The position numbers were made by a program, and so were the translations under genes. Shown here piece after piece: positions 7,972 to 16,666 of a stretch of DNA of 64,000 nt. How positions within the stretch are numbered: the first letter of the stretch is position 1; each line of letters begins with the position of its first letter. Origin of the DNA: Nostoc sp. CHAB 5844 (GTDB lineage Bacteria > Cyanobacteriota > Cyanobacteriia > Cyanobacteriales > Nostocaceae). The notes under the pieces were generated by a model that saw only the letters and a program-made list of their open reading frames with translations, made no database searches and had not been told where the DNA came from. The stretch is from positions 1 through 64,000 of the forward strand of contig NZ_JAIVFW010000042.1 in NCBI RefSeq assembly GCF_020829595.1, written 5' to 3'.

Positions 7972-8418
7972 GGGCAGCACTTTGATACCGATGAGCGGGT
8001 ACGGCTGGCAATGGAGGTTTTTTGCTACCGCATTCGTAAATATATTGGTGCATATTTAGCCACATTAGATGGAGCCACGGCGATCGTATTTGGCGGTGGA
8101 ATTAGCGAGAATACACCATTTGTGCGCGAACAAGTCTGCGAAGCATTGAAGTGGTGTGGATTAGTGTTGGATGGCGATCGCAATCAACGAACCATTGACT
8201 GTGAAGGACGCATCAGCACTGACACCATTTCACCAAATAAATGATACAAATAATTTCTCCTCTGCCACTCTGCTCCCCTGCTCCTCTGCCTGCCTAAATG
8301 TATCAATTTTAAAGTGAAATGGTATGACGATTCTCGCCTGTATGCCTATGTCATTCCCGTTGAAGAAGGTCTCATGATTGCACGGGAAGCAATACGTGTA
8401 GTTAATATCGTTGAATAA
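7972..8418 (+). pseudogene. Acetate kinase (AckA) C-terminal remnant, interrupted
   Basis: Immediately after the Nramp-like stop codon, and in the same frame, the sequence reads like the last third of acetate kinase: DTDERVRLAMEVF, YRIRKYIGAYLATL, IVFGGGISENTPFVRE, then GRISTD. Homology breaks at about 8223 and resumes after an inserted palindrome: DDSRLYAYVIPVEEGLMIARE, ending at the stop 8416-8418. The N-terminal two thirds, with the substrate and ATP-binding parts, are absent. The gene is dead twice over: truncated at the 5' side and split near its 3' end. It indicates that ackA once neighboured the Nramp-like gene or that a recombination joined the two. Confidence 0.85.
8224..8323. mobile_element. 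100-bp MITE-like palindromic insertion in the ackA remnant
   Basis: The element starts with accatttcac (8224-8233) and ends with its exact complement gtgaaatggt (8314-8323). Further inside, tgataca and tgtatca also pair. The middle is a pyrimidine-rich tctgcc/ctcctctgcc stretch without coding capacity. Acetate kinase homology stops at its left edge and resumes at its right. The codon gac is present on both sides (actgac before, atgacgat after), which is compatible with a short target duplication. Inverted ends without a transposase make it a non-autonomous element. Confidence 0.8.
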
Positions 8419-8473
8419 GAAGCAGAAATGCTATCTAATAAACACACACAGCAAAGTGAGACAGCTATGTTCT

Positions 8474-8627
8474 TAACCCTCTGTTGTCACTCTCATGAGA
8501 GAATAATGAGAGAAAAACGCCGAAACTATTACACTGAGGATGATAGAACCTCGTTCATCCCATTTTTATCTTCCTGACTCACCCTGATTTCTATTTTTCC
8601 TCTGCATAGAGTGACAACAGAGGCTTA
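8474..8627. mobile_element. 154-bp MITE with 20-bp terminal inverted repeats
   Basis: The left end taaccctctgttgtcactct (8474-8493) is complementary to the right end (8608-8627) with a single mismatch. Both outer ends begin with TA, fitting the TA target preference of the IS630/Tc1-mariner group. The interior (atgagagaataatgagag and a pyrimidine tract) has no ORF. It lies just downstream of the ackA remnant and is different in sequence from the element inside that remnant. Confidence 0.75.
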
Positions 8628-8743
8628 ATAATGTAATGAGTAATGACGATAAAACCTACGACAGAATCTAGCTTCATCAACCCCTACACCCTTACACCCA
8701 GTTTCAACAGATAAGCTATCTCTGTAAGTCCTGTATGTAACTT

Positions 8744-9475
8744 TCAGCCTTGACTTTGAAGTTTTTTCATTTCATACTGCACATCTAAAGCAATCTGCAA
8801 TGCTTCATTTAATAACTTGCCATGCTCGGTAGCTTTTTCTGTAACTTGCATTGTGGTTAAAGCTGCTAAATTATTGGCAAATAACTCAGCATTTCCAATA
8901 ATAAAATTCTGATTTTCTCGCAAAATCCTTTCGGTTTTCAAAGCGCGTATTAAATCTGCTCTGGTAAGTTTCAACGCTGCCATTACTTTTTCTCTTTCCT
9001 GAATACTGACTTCGGGATTACCCGCTGCTTCTATTTGGTCATTAATATCTATTGCTTTAATTACTGCATTATATCTCTCAACATCATATAAGAGAATTTG
9101 TAGGGAATTAGTCATATTCTCTTTTAAAATTTTCCGAATGTTGCGCCACAGTAAATAAAAAATTAACTGCATTACAGCACTACCTACAAAGCACAGTAAT
9201 AATAATAAAATCCAGGATGGAATAGTTAACCAATTCGCAAACAACTTAATAATAATATCAAAAATTAGATAAGTAAAAACAAATATAGAAAAGCTAATAA
9301 AAACTACAGTAGCTCCTTCAGAGCCTTTCATTTTATATATAAGTTGTTTACTGAATTCTTTTAAAGGATTAGTAATTAAAACTAGTTGATATTTGACAGG
9401 CAAATTAGTCAATTGTTGTAATTCCTTTTGACTAATTTCTAAGCCATGTAAATCCTCACGCACAGCTTTCCCCAT
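8744..9475 (-). CDS. Conserved-type membrane protein with two TM helices, unknown function
   Basis: I do not recognise this 243-residue protein. Residues 1-55 are soluble and mildly charged. Two hydrophobic helices follow, about 57-80 (VVFISFSIFVFTYLIFDIII) and 88-110 (WILLLLLCFVGSAVMQLIFY). The remaining 130 residues are helical, rich in Leu, Glu and Lys, and end in MKKLQSQG, so a cytosolic coiled-coil-like tail is likely. The start ATG at 9475 begins MGKAVREDL. It is a single gene with no operon partner. Confidence 0.6.
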   Translation of the reverse strand: MGKAVREDLHGLEISQKELQQLTNLPVKYQLVLITNPLKEFSKQLIYKMKGSEGATVVFISFSIFVFTYLIFDIIIKLFANWLTIPSWILLLLLCFVGSAVMQLIFYLLWRNIRKILKENMTNSLQILLYDVERYNAVIKAIDINDQIEAAGNPEVSIQEREKVMAALKLTRADLIRALKTERILRENQNFIIGNAELFANNLAALTTMQVTEKATEHGKLLNEALQIALDVQYEMKKLQSQG

Positions 9476-10540
9476 AATCAGCTACATGGTTATTTAATAC
9501 AATATAACAATCAAATTTAGCAATTGCTGAATCAAATGTCATTTTGGCAAGAATTTTTTACTTTATAAACTATGTATAAAATTTTTAAACACTTACGCGT
9601 AAATACTTAATTGCTAGATAAATTAATAATTATTAATAACTTGGAGTAGTAAAGAAAAAAATTCATTATAAAAATTGATACGCGGTAGTAATGACTGCTG
9701 TTATTACTGATTCTCCTACTTCCTAGCTGTTTGAATAGTGAGAATCATGCCGACAAAACCACTCACAAACAAAACTGGAGAGATAGAAGCAGTCCCACAT
9801 ATCATTATGTGTTTCAGAATTTTCTTATAGTACGCTTTTCTTTAGAGTAAACAGAGCAATACTTGAGCTAAAAGCAACACAGCAGCGCCACAACGTACAA
9901 TCAATGCATATTTGTTGTAAATTTTATTTTAGGGACAATTTTACCGTCTTTAAGACTAAGTTTTTTACCTAGATATTAGGTAAAAAATAAATGTGTTTAC
10001 ATTTTGTTGTTTGCAAAGTACTGCTCAGTAATTTCGCACTTTTAAGCCAATCAAATGAATCTTCTATTTGTTTTGAATCTTCTCAAAACAAACCAAAAAA
10101 GCATTTTTGACACTGTACCACATCTTGGAAAGCTGGTATTCTGATGGTTAATATATGCTAATTATGGCAGATGAATTGCTAGTTTAGGCTGATTTTTTAG
10201 CAAATTTTAGCAAATAGACCACTATCTAAAGTAAGAGAATTTATTGAAAAAATGTAAGCTTTTAGCTAGTTGTTGAAATGCGGAGATTTTTGAAAATATT
10301 AAATATACATATACCATTGTTTCTCGACTTTTAATATTACTAAATGTCATGCAGCAGAAAAATTACTGAATTACTGAAAAAAAGTAGCGATATAAGCTCA
10401 TGAACTTAGATGAGCTTCCTACTACTAAAGACCACTTTAAATGATCTCATGAGTGCGTGGTTTTTGGATGGTGTGAAATCTGCCATATCGTGAAATATTT
10501 AGATGTTCAAACTTTCTACTTTGTTCTGGAGGAAATTTTT
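9476..10540. other. Long AT-rich intergenic region with a perfect hairpin
   Basis: About 1.06 kb without a plausible gene separates the divergent membrane-protein and SLH-protein genes. A perfect 10-bp stem, tttttaccta (9962-9971) with taggtaaaaa (9977-9986) and a 5-nt loop, is the clearest structure; it could be an operator or part of a small-RNA terminator. An in-frame leader ORF from 10457 exists, but the strong ribosome-binding site at 10541 makes it unlikely to be translated as part of the SLH protein. Confidence 0.5.
9962..9986. repeat. Perfect 10-bp inverted repeat (operator or terminator candidate)
   Basis: The arms tttttaccta and taggtaaaaa flank the loop gatat. On the plus strand the right arm is A-rich, so it is not a classical terminator in that direction. 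On either strand the stem begins with a T tract and ends with an A tract. Confidence 0.45.
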
Positions 10541-12229
10541 ATGGGTCGTTTATTTGGTTGGTCATTAGCACATACAACTTTACTGGTTTTAGGAGTAGCA
10601 ACCGCTACAATTAGTCCGATAGTAGTTTCGGCGCAAACTACAACTCCATCTACTACAACTTCCCCAGCTGCTGCCAGTAACTTTTCTGATGTTAGTTCAG
10701 ATTACTGGGCAACCCCATTTATTCAAGCGCTGGCGACAAGAAATGTCATTTCTGGATTTCCTGACGGTTCATTTAGACCTAACCAAGCTGTGACTCGTGC
10801 CGAATTTGCAACGATGATTCAAAAAGCTTTTAATCAAAATCCAGTTCGGCAAATCAGTTCAGGTGGATTTACAGATGTACCTGCTAACTATTGGGCAGCT
10901 TCTGCTATTCAAGAAGCTTATGAAACAGGATTTATGACGGGATATCCTGGCAATGTGTTTCGGCCAAATCTACAAATTCCGAAAGTTCAGGCGATCGCAG
11001 CTTTGTCGAGTGGTCTAAATTTAAATACTAGCGGCACTGCATCAGATATTCTCAACACTTACTACACAGATGCTTCCGCAATTCCTGACTATGCAGTGAA
11101 CAATGTAGCTGCCGCAACCCAAGCTAACATTGTTGTCAACTATCCAGATGTCAAACAACTTAATCCCCAAGTTTCTTTAACTCGTGCTGAAGCGGCAGGG
11201 TTGTTATATCAAGCCTTAGTCAGACAAGGACAGGCGCAACCTTTAGCTAGTAATGTTACGGCTGCTAACTATATAGTGGCAGGAAATACTGGTAATACTC
11301 AAACTGGTAGCACTCAAACAGGTAATGATATCGTTTCGATCGCTGCGTCTAATAATTCTTTTACCACCTTAACTACTTTATTGAGAACGGCAGGTTTAGC
11401 TGATACTCTGCAACAACCAGGCCCCTATACAGTGTTTGCTCCTACAGATCAAGCATTTGCAGCTTTGCCTGCTGGTACTGTAGAACAGCTACAGCAGCCA
11501 CAAAACAGAGAAGTGTTGGTGAAAATTCTCAGATATCATGTGGTTCCTGGCTCTTTAACTGCTAGTCAACTTACCGCTGGCGAACTCAAGACTGTTGAGG
11601 ATCAACCTGTAAATATCAAGGTGGATAGCGCTACTAATCAAATCGCTGTCAACGATGCTACAGTTATTCAGCCTAACGTTCAGGCTAGTAATGGTGTAAT
11701 TCATGTTATTAACGAAGTTCTAATTCCACCTAACTTGAATGTTAGCCAACAACCAGGAGACAACAATCAAACCACTCCCGGAGGAACTAGTACTACTGAT
11801 GTTAATCCTGGTAGAGCTACTCGTGGTGGTTCTAGCTATATTGGAGTTGCTGGGAATATCGGTATTGGTGGAGACTCCGCTTTAGGCGAAGGAAACGTGG
11901 CGGTAATTACCAAAGTTGGGTTAACTAACTATATTTCTGTACGTCCTTCCGCAGTGTTTGGTGACGATACCGTAGTTTTAATACCCTTAACTTTTGATTT
12001 TTTCCCTCGTTCAGTCAATCCTACAGGTGAGCGGCGCTTCTCTGTATCTCCTTTTGTCGGTGCTGGTGTAGCTATCGAAACTAGCGACGATGCTGACGTT
12101 GGGTTGCTTTTAACTGGTGGTTTGGATATACCTCTGGGCGATCGCTTTACACTTAACGGTACTGCCAGTGCTGCTTTTTTGGATGATACTGATCTTGGTT
12201 TACTCTTCGGTATTGGTTACAACTTCTAA
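10541..12229 (+). CDS. SLH - fasciclin - beta-barrel envelope protein
   Basis: ATG 10541, preceded by ctggagga, gives 562 residues beginning with a signal peptide (MGRLFGWSLAHTTLLVLGVA, probable cleavage near VSAQ). SLH modules follow at about 40-90 (FSDVSSDYW, FRPNQAVTRAEFA) and 105-150 (FTDVPANYW), with a weaker third at about 165-225 (LTRAEAAGLLY). A FAS1/fasciclin domain spans about 255-395 (YTVFAPTDQAF, YHVVPG, IHVINEVLIPP). After a Thr/Gly/Asn linker, residues about 425-562 alternate in beta-barrel style and end in GIGYNF, with the C-terminal aromatic usual for outer-membrane barrels. It probably links the outer membrane to peptidoglycan while exposing an adhesion domain; that topology is inference. 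Full length, no truncation. Confidence 0.85.
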   Translation: MGRLFGWSLAHTTLLVLGVATATISPIVVSAQTTTPSTTTSPAAASNFSDVSSDYWATPFIQALATRNVISGFPDGSFRPNQAVTRAEFATMIQKAFNQNPVRQISSGGFTDVPANYWAASAIQEAYETGFMTGYPGNVFRPNLQIPKVQAIAALSSGLNLNTSGTASDILNTYYTDASAIPDYAVNNVAAATQANIVVNYPDVKQLNPQVSLTRAEAAGLLYQALVRQGQAQPLASNVTAANYIVAGNTGNTQTGSTQTGNDIVSIAASNNSFTTLTTLLRTAGLADTLQQPGPYTVFAPTDQAFAALPAGTVEQLQQPQNREVLVKILRYHVVPGSLTASQLTAGELKTVEDQPVNIKVDSATNQIAVNDATVIQPNVQASNGVIHVINEVLIPPNLNVSQQPGDNNQTTPGGTSTTDVNPGRATRGGSSYIGVAGNIGIGGDSALGEGNVAVITKVGLTNYISVRPSAVFGDDTVVLIPLTFDFFPRSVNPTGERRFSVSPFVGAGVAIETSDDADVGLLLTGGLDIPLGDRFTLNGTASAAFLDDTDLGLLFGIGYNF

Positions 12230-12266
12230 ATTTAGAACTAGTACAACAAGGCAAAAGTAAAAAGCG

Positions 12267-12305
12267 CAAAGTAGGCGGTGTCGGTTTCCGTCCCGCCTAA
12301 CTTTG
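12267..12305. repeat. Palindromic repeat downstream of the SLH gene
   Basis: The arms caaagtaggcgg and ccgcctaactttg pair, with one bulged base, around tgtcggtttccgtc. The same sequence occurs at 46542-46672, where another repeat is inserted in it. It lies 37 bp after the SLH stop codon and could also act as a transcript 3' stem. Confidence 0.7.
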
Positions 12306-12531
12306 TAAGAAGGCAAAAGTAAACAGAAATAATACTTATGCCGCAGTCTTTTTACCCATTTTCGATAGTCTACTTATTTCCGCCAAGCTGTACTAGTAGT
12401 TTCTCGCATTAATTTATGATGGCTACGAGATACCCGATTTCTTAAAAAAGTCTGGTATCTCATCTCCTCAACCTCTTAAAACTCACAAAGTTCTGATATT
12501 TGTGATGAAGAAAGCTTGCAAAAACAGATGA

Positions 12532-12909
12532 CTAAATCGAGTTCAGAAGTTGAGTGATGGTTTCAACTAAAAAATCAACATCAATTGGTTTATTCAAGAA
12601 GACTTGAGCGCCGGCTTGCTTTGCTTCTTCTTGTATAGAATCACGCGTATCTGCCGAGCAAATAATCACTGGTATTGATGAGTCAATGGCTCGCACTTTT
12701 TCCAGCAATTCCAAACCTGTACCGTCCACAAGAGAGATATCAAACAAGTATAAGTCGAACTTGTTGCTATTAATTAGTTGCAAAGCGGCTGAAAGTGACT
12801 GCATTGATTCTACGTCGTATCCAGCTTGAGACAAAATAAAATCGTACAACTCGCAGTTATCTTTTGAGTCATCAACACATAAAATCCGTTTTGCCGTTGA
12901 GCTAACCAT
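12532..12909 (-). CDS. Single-domain response regulator (REC only)
   Basis: From ATG 12909 (a GTG lies one codon earlier) there are 125 residues forming one receiver domain. It has acidic CVDDSKDN, phosphoacceptor Asp in LFDISLVDGTG, Ser/Thr switch residue in IICSADT and Lys in FLNKPID. There is no output domain, so it should act as a phosphotransfer shuttle or bind a partner. It diverges from the Crp/Fnr gene across 95 bp, so shared regulation is likely. No cognate kinase is adjacent. Confidence 0.9.
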   Translation of the reverse strand: MVSSTAKRILCVDDSKDNCELYDFILSQAGYDVESMQSLSAALQLINSNKFDLYLFDISLVDGTGLELLEKVRAIDSSIPVIICSADTRDSIQEEAKQAGAQVFLNKPIDVDFLVETITQLLNSI

Positions 12910-13004
12910 CACTATTTTTATTTGGATGAAATCTATCTTTAGACGGATTTAGCTTAATTAGCTTTAGTAACAAAAGTCAGTTCTTCAGCGAACAGAAGGA
13001 TCAA

Positions 13005-13736
13005 GTGCAAAATTCTCAGGAAAATCAGGCTGCAAAAAACTTTATTTTAGATTCCCTACCGCAAACAGAGTATGCATGGCTGCAACCCAACCTAGAAGAA
13101 GTTGAATTGCAACGTGGCGATATTCTTTACAGAATTAGAGAGCCGTTCACTCATGTGTATTTTCCTACTAGTGGCTTACTCTCTTTGACAAATTTAACTG
13201 AGATGGGTGAAGTTGTCGATGTAGGAGTAACTGGTAATGAAGGTATGGTCGGAATCACAATATTATTGGATCAAGACAGAACGCCTTGGCAAGTTGTAGT
13301 TCAAAAAACAGGCAAAGCATTCAGACTCTCTACGGAAAACTTTATCAACGCTGTTGAGCGATCTGCTACTCTACGGCAGAGAGTAGCTGCTTTCACTTAT
13401 TTAAAGATGGCACAACTGTCTCAAGCTGCATTGTGCAACCGCTTCCATAGTGCAGAAGAACGACTCTGCCGTTGGTTATTGTCAATGCACGATTACACAA
13501 AGACCGCAGAAATCTTGTTAACGCGCGATATCCTAGCACAGATGATTGGGGCGGGTCGGCCAAAGGTTAGCTTAGTTACTGGAATCTTGCAAACAGCAGG
13601 ATTAATTCACGCCAGCCGAGGCAAAATTACCATTCTGAATCGAGAGGGAATGGAAGAGGCGGCATGTGAATGCTATCAGATTTTCAAACAGGAGTTAGAG
13701 CGATATTTAGCAAAGAAGATTGAAAATAGAGGCTAG
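13005..13736 (+). CDS. Crp/Fnr-family transcriptional regulator
   Basis: The frame opens at GTG 13005 with agaagga five bases upstream; no ATG fits. The 243 residues have an N-terminal cyclic-nucleotide-binding-like beta roll (about 20-135) and a C-terminal winged helix (about 160-225) with recognition region IGAGRPKVSLVTGILQ. I do not see the cysteine cluster of Fnr or the clear Arg/Ser phosphate-binding cassette of true CRP, so the effector is unknown. It lies divergent to a single-domain response regulator. The sequence type is common in cyanobacteria. Confidence 0.85.
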   Translation: MQNSQENQAAKNFILDSLPQTEYAWLQPNLEEVELQRGDILYRIREPFTHVYFPTSGLLSLTNLTEMGEVVDVGVTGNEGMVGITILLDQDRTPWQVVVQKTGKAFRLSTENFINAVERSATLRQRVAAFTYLKMAQLSQAALCNRFHSAEERLCRWLLSMHDYTKTAEILLTRDILAQMIGAGRPKVSLVTGILQTAGLIHASRGKITILNREGMEEAACECYQIFKQELERYLAKKIENRG

Positions 13737-13775
13737 TGAAGAGAGATTTTTTCGCCAATAAGGGAGTAAATTGAA

Positions 13776-13801
13776 AAGAGACGCGATCGCTCACGTCTCT
13801 T
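13776..13801. terminator. Hairpin between convergent genes
   Basis: The arms aagagacg (13776-13783) and cgtctctt (13794-13801) form an 8-bp stem whose loop carries the HIP1 core cgatcgc. It lies between the stop of the Crp-type gene and that of the convergent ugd gene, which suits a bidirectional terminator. There is no strong T tract. Confidence 0.5.
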
Positions 13802-13840
13802 CAGTAGAAATTAATTGTTTTTAATTGCCAATTTCTATTT

Positions 13841-15232
13841 CTATCTTCCGATACCAACGTATTGGAAACCTGCTCTGACCATTGTTTCAGGGTCGAGGAA
13901 GTTACGACCGTCGATAACTACAGGATTGTTCATTAATTTTGCCATCTTGGCATAGTCCAACTGGCTGAACTGCTGCCATTCGGTCACAAGTACCAAAGCA
14001 TCACAACCATCAGCTAGTCTTTCTGCATCAGTTTCGACTAGGACACCAGAAAGACCATGACGCATCCCTGTTTGAGAAATAATCGGGTCGTAAGCTTTGA
14101 CTTTGGCTCCTAAGCGATTGAGTTGTTCAATTAAGTTGAGTGCAGGTGCATCACGCAAGTCGTCGGTATCAGGTTTGAAGGTCAAACCAAGTAAGCCAAC
14201 TGTTTTACCTTTGAGGATTTTCAGGACTTGCTGAAGTTTTTCCAAAGCTATCAAACGCTGGCGTTCATTAACACTAACGGCTGATTTGAGTAATTGAGCT
14301 TCATAACCATAGTCGTCAGCGGTGTGAATTAAGGCTGAAACGTCTTTGGGGAAGCAGGAACCACCCCAACCAATTCCTGCTTGTAAGAATTTGTTACCAA
14401 TGCGGGAGTCTAAACCGATGCCTTTGGCTACTTGAGTGACATCAGCACCGACGCGATCGCAAATGTTAGCAACTTCGTTAATAAAACTAATCTTGGTAGC
14501 CAAGAAAGCATTAGCAGCGTATTTGATCATCTCTGCCGAACTGAGGTCTGTAACCAGTACAGGCACAGGTGGTAAAGATTGGTCAGCTGCAAACTTGCGC
14601 TCGACAATTGGGGCATAAAGTTCTTGCATCATGGCGATCGCTCTGGAGCTATTGCCGCCTAGTACAATGCGATCGGGGTTAAAGGTGTCGTACACTGCCG
14701 AACCTTCGCGCAAAAACTCTGGGTTGCTGACAACATCAAAATGTGCAGCCAGTTCTGGCAATTTGTCCTCACTAGGCAAACCACCTGCTGGTACAAGTGT
14801 TTTTTGGCGTTCCGCAATTCCATCTAAAACAATCATCCGCACCCAGTCGCCAGAACCAATGGGTACTGTAGATTTGTTGACGATGACTTTATACCCACCA
14901 TTGAGATTTGTGCCAATCCCACGCGCTACAGCTTCTACATAACGGGTATCACTTTCACCTGTGGGTAGAGGTGGTGTACCTACAGCAATAAAGAGAATTT
15001 CACCGTGGGCAACTCCAGCAGCGAGATCTGAGGAAAACTGAATATTGCCAGATTGAATGGCAGACTGCATAATTTCCGACAAGCCCGGTTCGAAAATCGG
15101 CGACTGCCCAGACTTCATCAGTTTGACTTTTTCTTCGTTATTGTCTATGCAAACTACATCATGCCCAATGTGAGCCAAGCAAGCACCTGTAACTAAACCA
15201 ACGTAACCAGTACCAATTACGCAAACACGCAT
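13841..15232 (-). CDS. ugd: UDP-glucose 6-dehydrogenase
   Basis: The enzyme oxidises UDP-glucose to UDP-glucuronate with two NAD+. The 463 residues begin with the Rossmann motif GTGYVGLVTGACLAHIGH. The catalytic cysteine lies in GIGWGGSCFPKDV (about residue 270), with the conserved lysine region GYKVIVNKSTVPIG and the C-terminal TFKPDTDDLRDAPAL. The start is supported by gaggag nine bases upstream. It lies 150 bp downstream of a UDP-glucuronate decarboxylase gene on the same strand. Together they make UDP-xylose for exopolysaccharide or envelope glycans. Confidence 0.95.
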   Translation of the reverse strand: MRVCVIGTGYVGLVTGACLAHIGHDVVCIDNNEEKVKLMKSGQSPIFEPGLSEIMQSAIQSGNIQFSSDLAAGVAHGEILFIAVGTPPLPTGESDTRYVEAVARGIGTNLNGGYKVIVNKSTVPIGSGDWVRMIVLDGIAERQKTLVPAGGLPSEDKLPELAAHFDVVSNPEFLREGSAVYDTFNPDRIVLGGNSSRAIAMMQELYAPIVERKFAADQSLPPVPVLVTDLSSAEMIKYAANAFLATKISFINEVANICDRVGADVTQVAKGIGLDSRIGNKFLQAGIGWGGSCFPKDVSALIHTADDYGYEAQLLKSAVSVNERQRLIALEKLQQVLKILKGKTVGLLGLTFKPDTDDLRDAPALNLIEQLNRLGAKVKAYDPIISQTGMRHGLSGVLVETDAERLADGCDALVLVTEWQQFSQLDYAKMAKLMNNPVVIDGRNFLDPETMVRAGFQYVGIGR

Positions 15233-15384
15233 TTTGTCTAACTCCTCGCTTTCTTGGGGTTATTCTTCAAAAAGAAGTTGTCAATCAGACATCTACACAC
15301 TGTCGAGTAACCAGTCATGCAAGTACAAGTTACCCCTATACTCTAGTTCAGAGCAGTTTTATCCACTGCTGTGAAGCTTAAATC

Positions 15385-16320
15385 CTAAGTATCGCTTTTG
15401 ATGCGATCACGGAAATCCTCTACTGTCAGTTTTAACCCCTCTTGCAGAGGAATGGTAGGTTCCCAATTTAACCAAGTTTTTGCTCTTGTAATATCAGGGC
15501 GACGACGACGAGGATCATCAGAAGGTAGTGGCTCAAACTTAATTTCGGCATCTGGATTCACCAACTTCTGTACAGCCTGCGCCAATTCTAAAATGGTGTA
15601 TTCATCAGGATTACCTAAATTTATCGGCCCAGTAAATTCACCGTTCATCAACCGCATCAGTCCTTCTACTAAGTCTGATACGTAACAGAAACTACGTGTT
15701 TGCGTACCTTCACCGTATACAGTTAAGGGAATACCCCGTAATGCTTGGACAACCAAGTTGCTCACTACTCGACCATCATTTTCTAACATCCGTGGGCCGT
15801 AAGTGTTAAATATCCGAGCAACCCGAATCTCAACTTTGTTTTGTCTGTAGTAGTCAAATGCCAAAGTTTCGGCAATTCTTTTGCCTTCGTCGTAGCATGA
15901 ACGCAATCCAATGGGATTAACGCTACCTCTGTAGTCTTCGGTTTGGGGATGAACTTCCGGATCACCGTAAACTTCACTGGTTGAAGCTAACAAAAATCTT
16001 GCTTTTACACGCTTAGCCAACCCCAACATATTTAGCGTACCCATGACGTTAGTCTTAACGGTTTTAACTGGGTTGTACTGGTAATGTACTGGCGAAGCTG
16101 GACAAGCTAAGTGATAGATTTGATCGACCTCCAAACGAATTGGCTCAGTGATGTCGTGGCGGATCAACTCAAAGTTTGGATGACCCATCCACTTGAGGAT
16201 ATTACGTTTAGTACCCGTATAAAAGTTATCTAAGCAAATTACTTCATGCCCTTCAGGTATTAATCGGTCAATGAGATGGGAACCAATAAACCCAGCGCCG
16301 CCCGTCACCAAAATTCTCAT
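15385..16320 (-). CDS. UDP-glucuronate decarboxylase (SDR family)
   Basis: The 311 residues belong to the extended short-chain dehydrogenase family. They show the N-terminal [10 protein letters not shown], the UXS-type signature [19 protein letters not shown], the Ser of [10 protein letters not shown], and the catalytic Tyr/Lys pair in SCYDEGKR. This set matches UDP-glucuronate (UDP-xylose synthase) decarboxylases better than dTDP-glucose dehydratases. The neighbouring ugd gene supplies its substrate. Start ATG 16320, with caggaaaact upstream as a modest ribosome-binding site. Confidence 0.88.
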   Translation of the reverse strand: MRILVTGGAGFIGSHLIDRLIPEGHEVICLDNFYTGTKRNILKWMGHPNFELIRHDITEPIRLEVDQIYHLACPASPVHYQYNPVKTVKTNVMGTLNMLGLAKRVKARFLLASTSEVYGDPEVHPQTEDYRGSVNPIGLRSCYDEGKRIAETLAFDYYRQNKVEIRVARIFNTYGPRMLENDGRVVSNLVVQALRGIPLTVYGEGTQTRSFCYVSDLVEGLMRLMNGEFTGPINLGNPDEYTILELAQAVQKLVNPDAEIKFEPLPSDDPRRRRPDITRAKTWLNWEPTIPLQEGLKLTVEDFRDRIKSDT

Positions 16321-16666
16321 AGTTTTCCTGATATTTACAGATACTAGTAGTGGCTGTTTAGCTTGTTTTTAGAGTACCCAGCCGAGATACAAAAATGCAG
16401 GGCGAACAGAGCTAAATGAATAATGTATTTTGGGATTGACTAATTTGTTGTGTATGCAATTTTGTTGCATTAAAACTTAATTGCTGGACAATTCATCTAG
16501 CAAAATAGCAAACATCGCTTAAGCCTTGAGCATTTTTACTCTAGAATTCATGAAATCTTCAACAAAATAAAGTTTCCTGTAAAACCTAAATCATAATCAG
16601 TTCTATGTTTTGAGCTACCTGAAGTGGCAAAAATTCATCTCTAGAGTCGTTAGCTAAGGAAATTAC
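16321..16666. other. Intergenic region, no gene seen
   Basis: A 346-bp AT-rich gap between two minus-strand genes. It must contain the promoter of the sugar-nucleotide genes. No ORF, tandem repeat or strong hairpin was noticed. Confidence 0.4.

Noticed and set aside
8011-8244. A 77-residue intact small gene
   Set aside because: It is the middle of an acetate kinase remnant that starts earlier and continues beyond an inserted palindrome.
10457-10540. N-terminal extension of the SLH protein
   Set aside because: ATG 10541 has a good ribosome-binding site and begins a signal peptide; the extra 28 residues would bury it.
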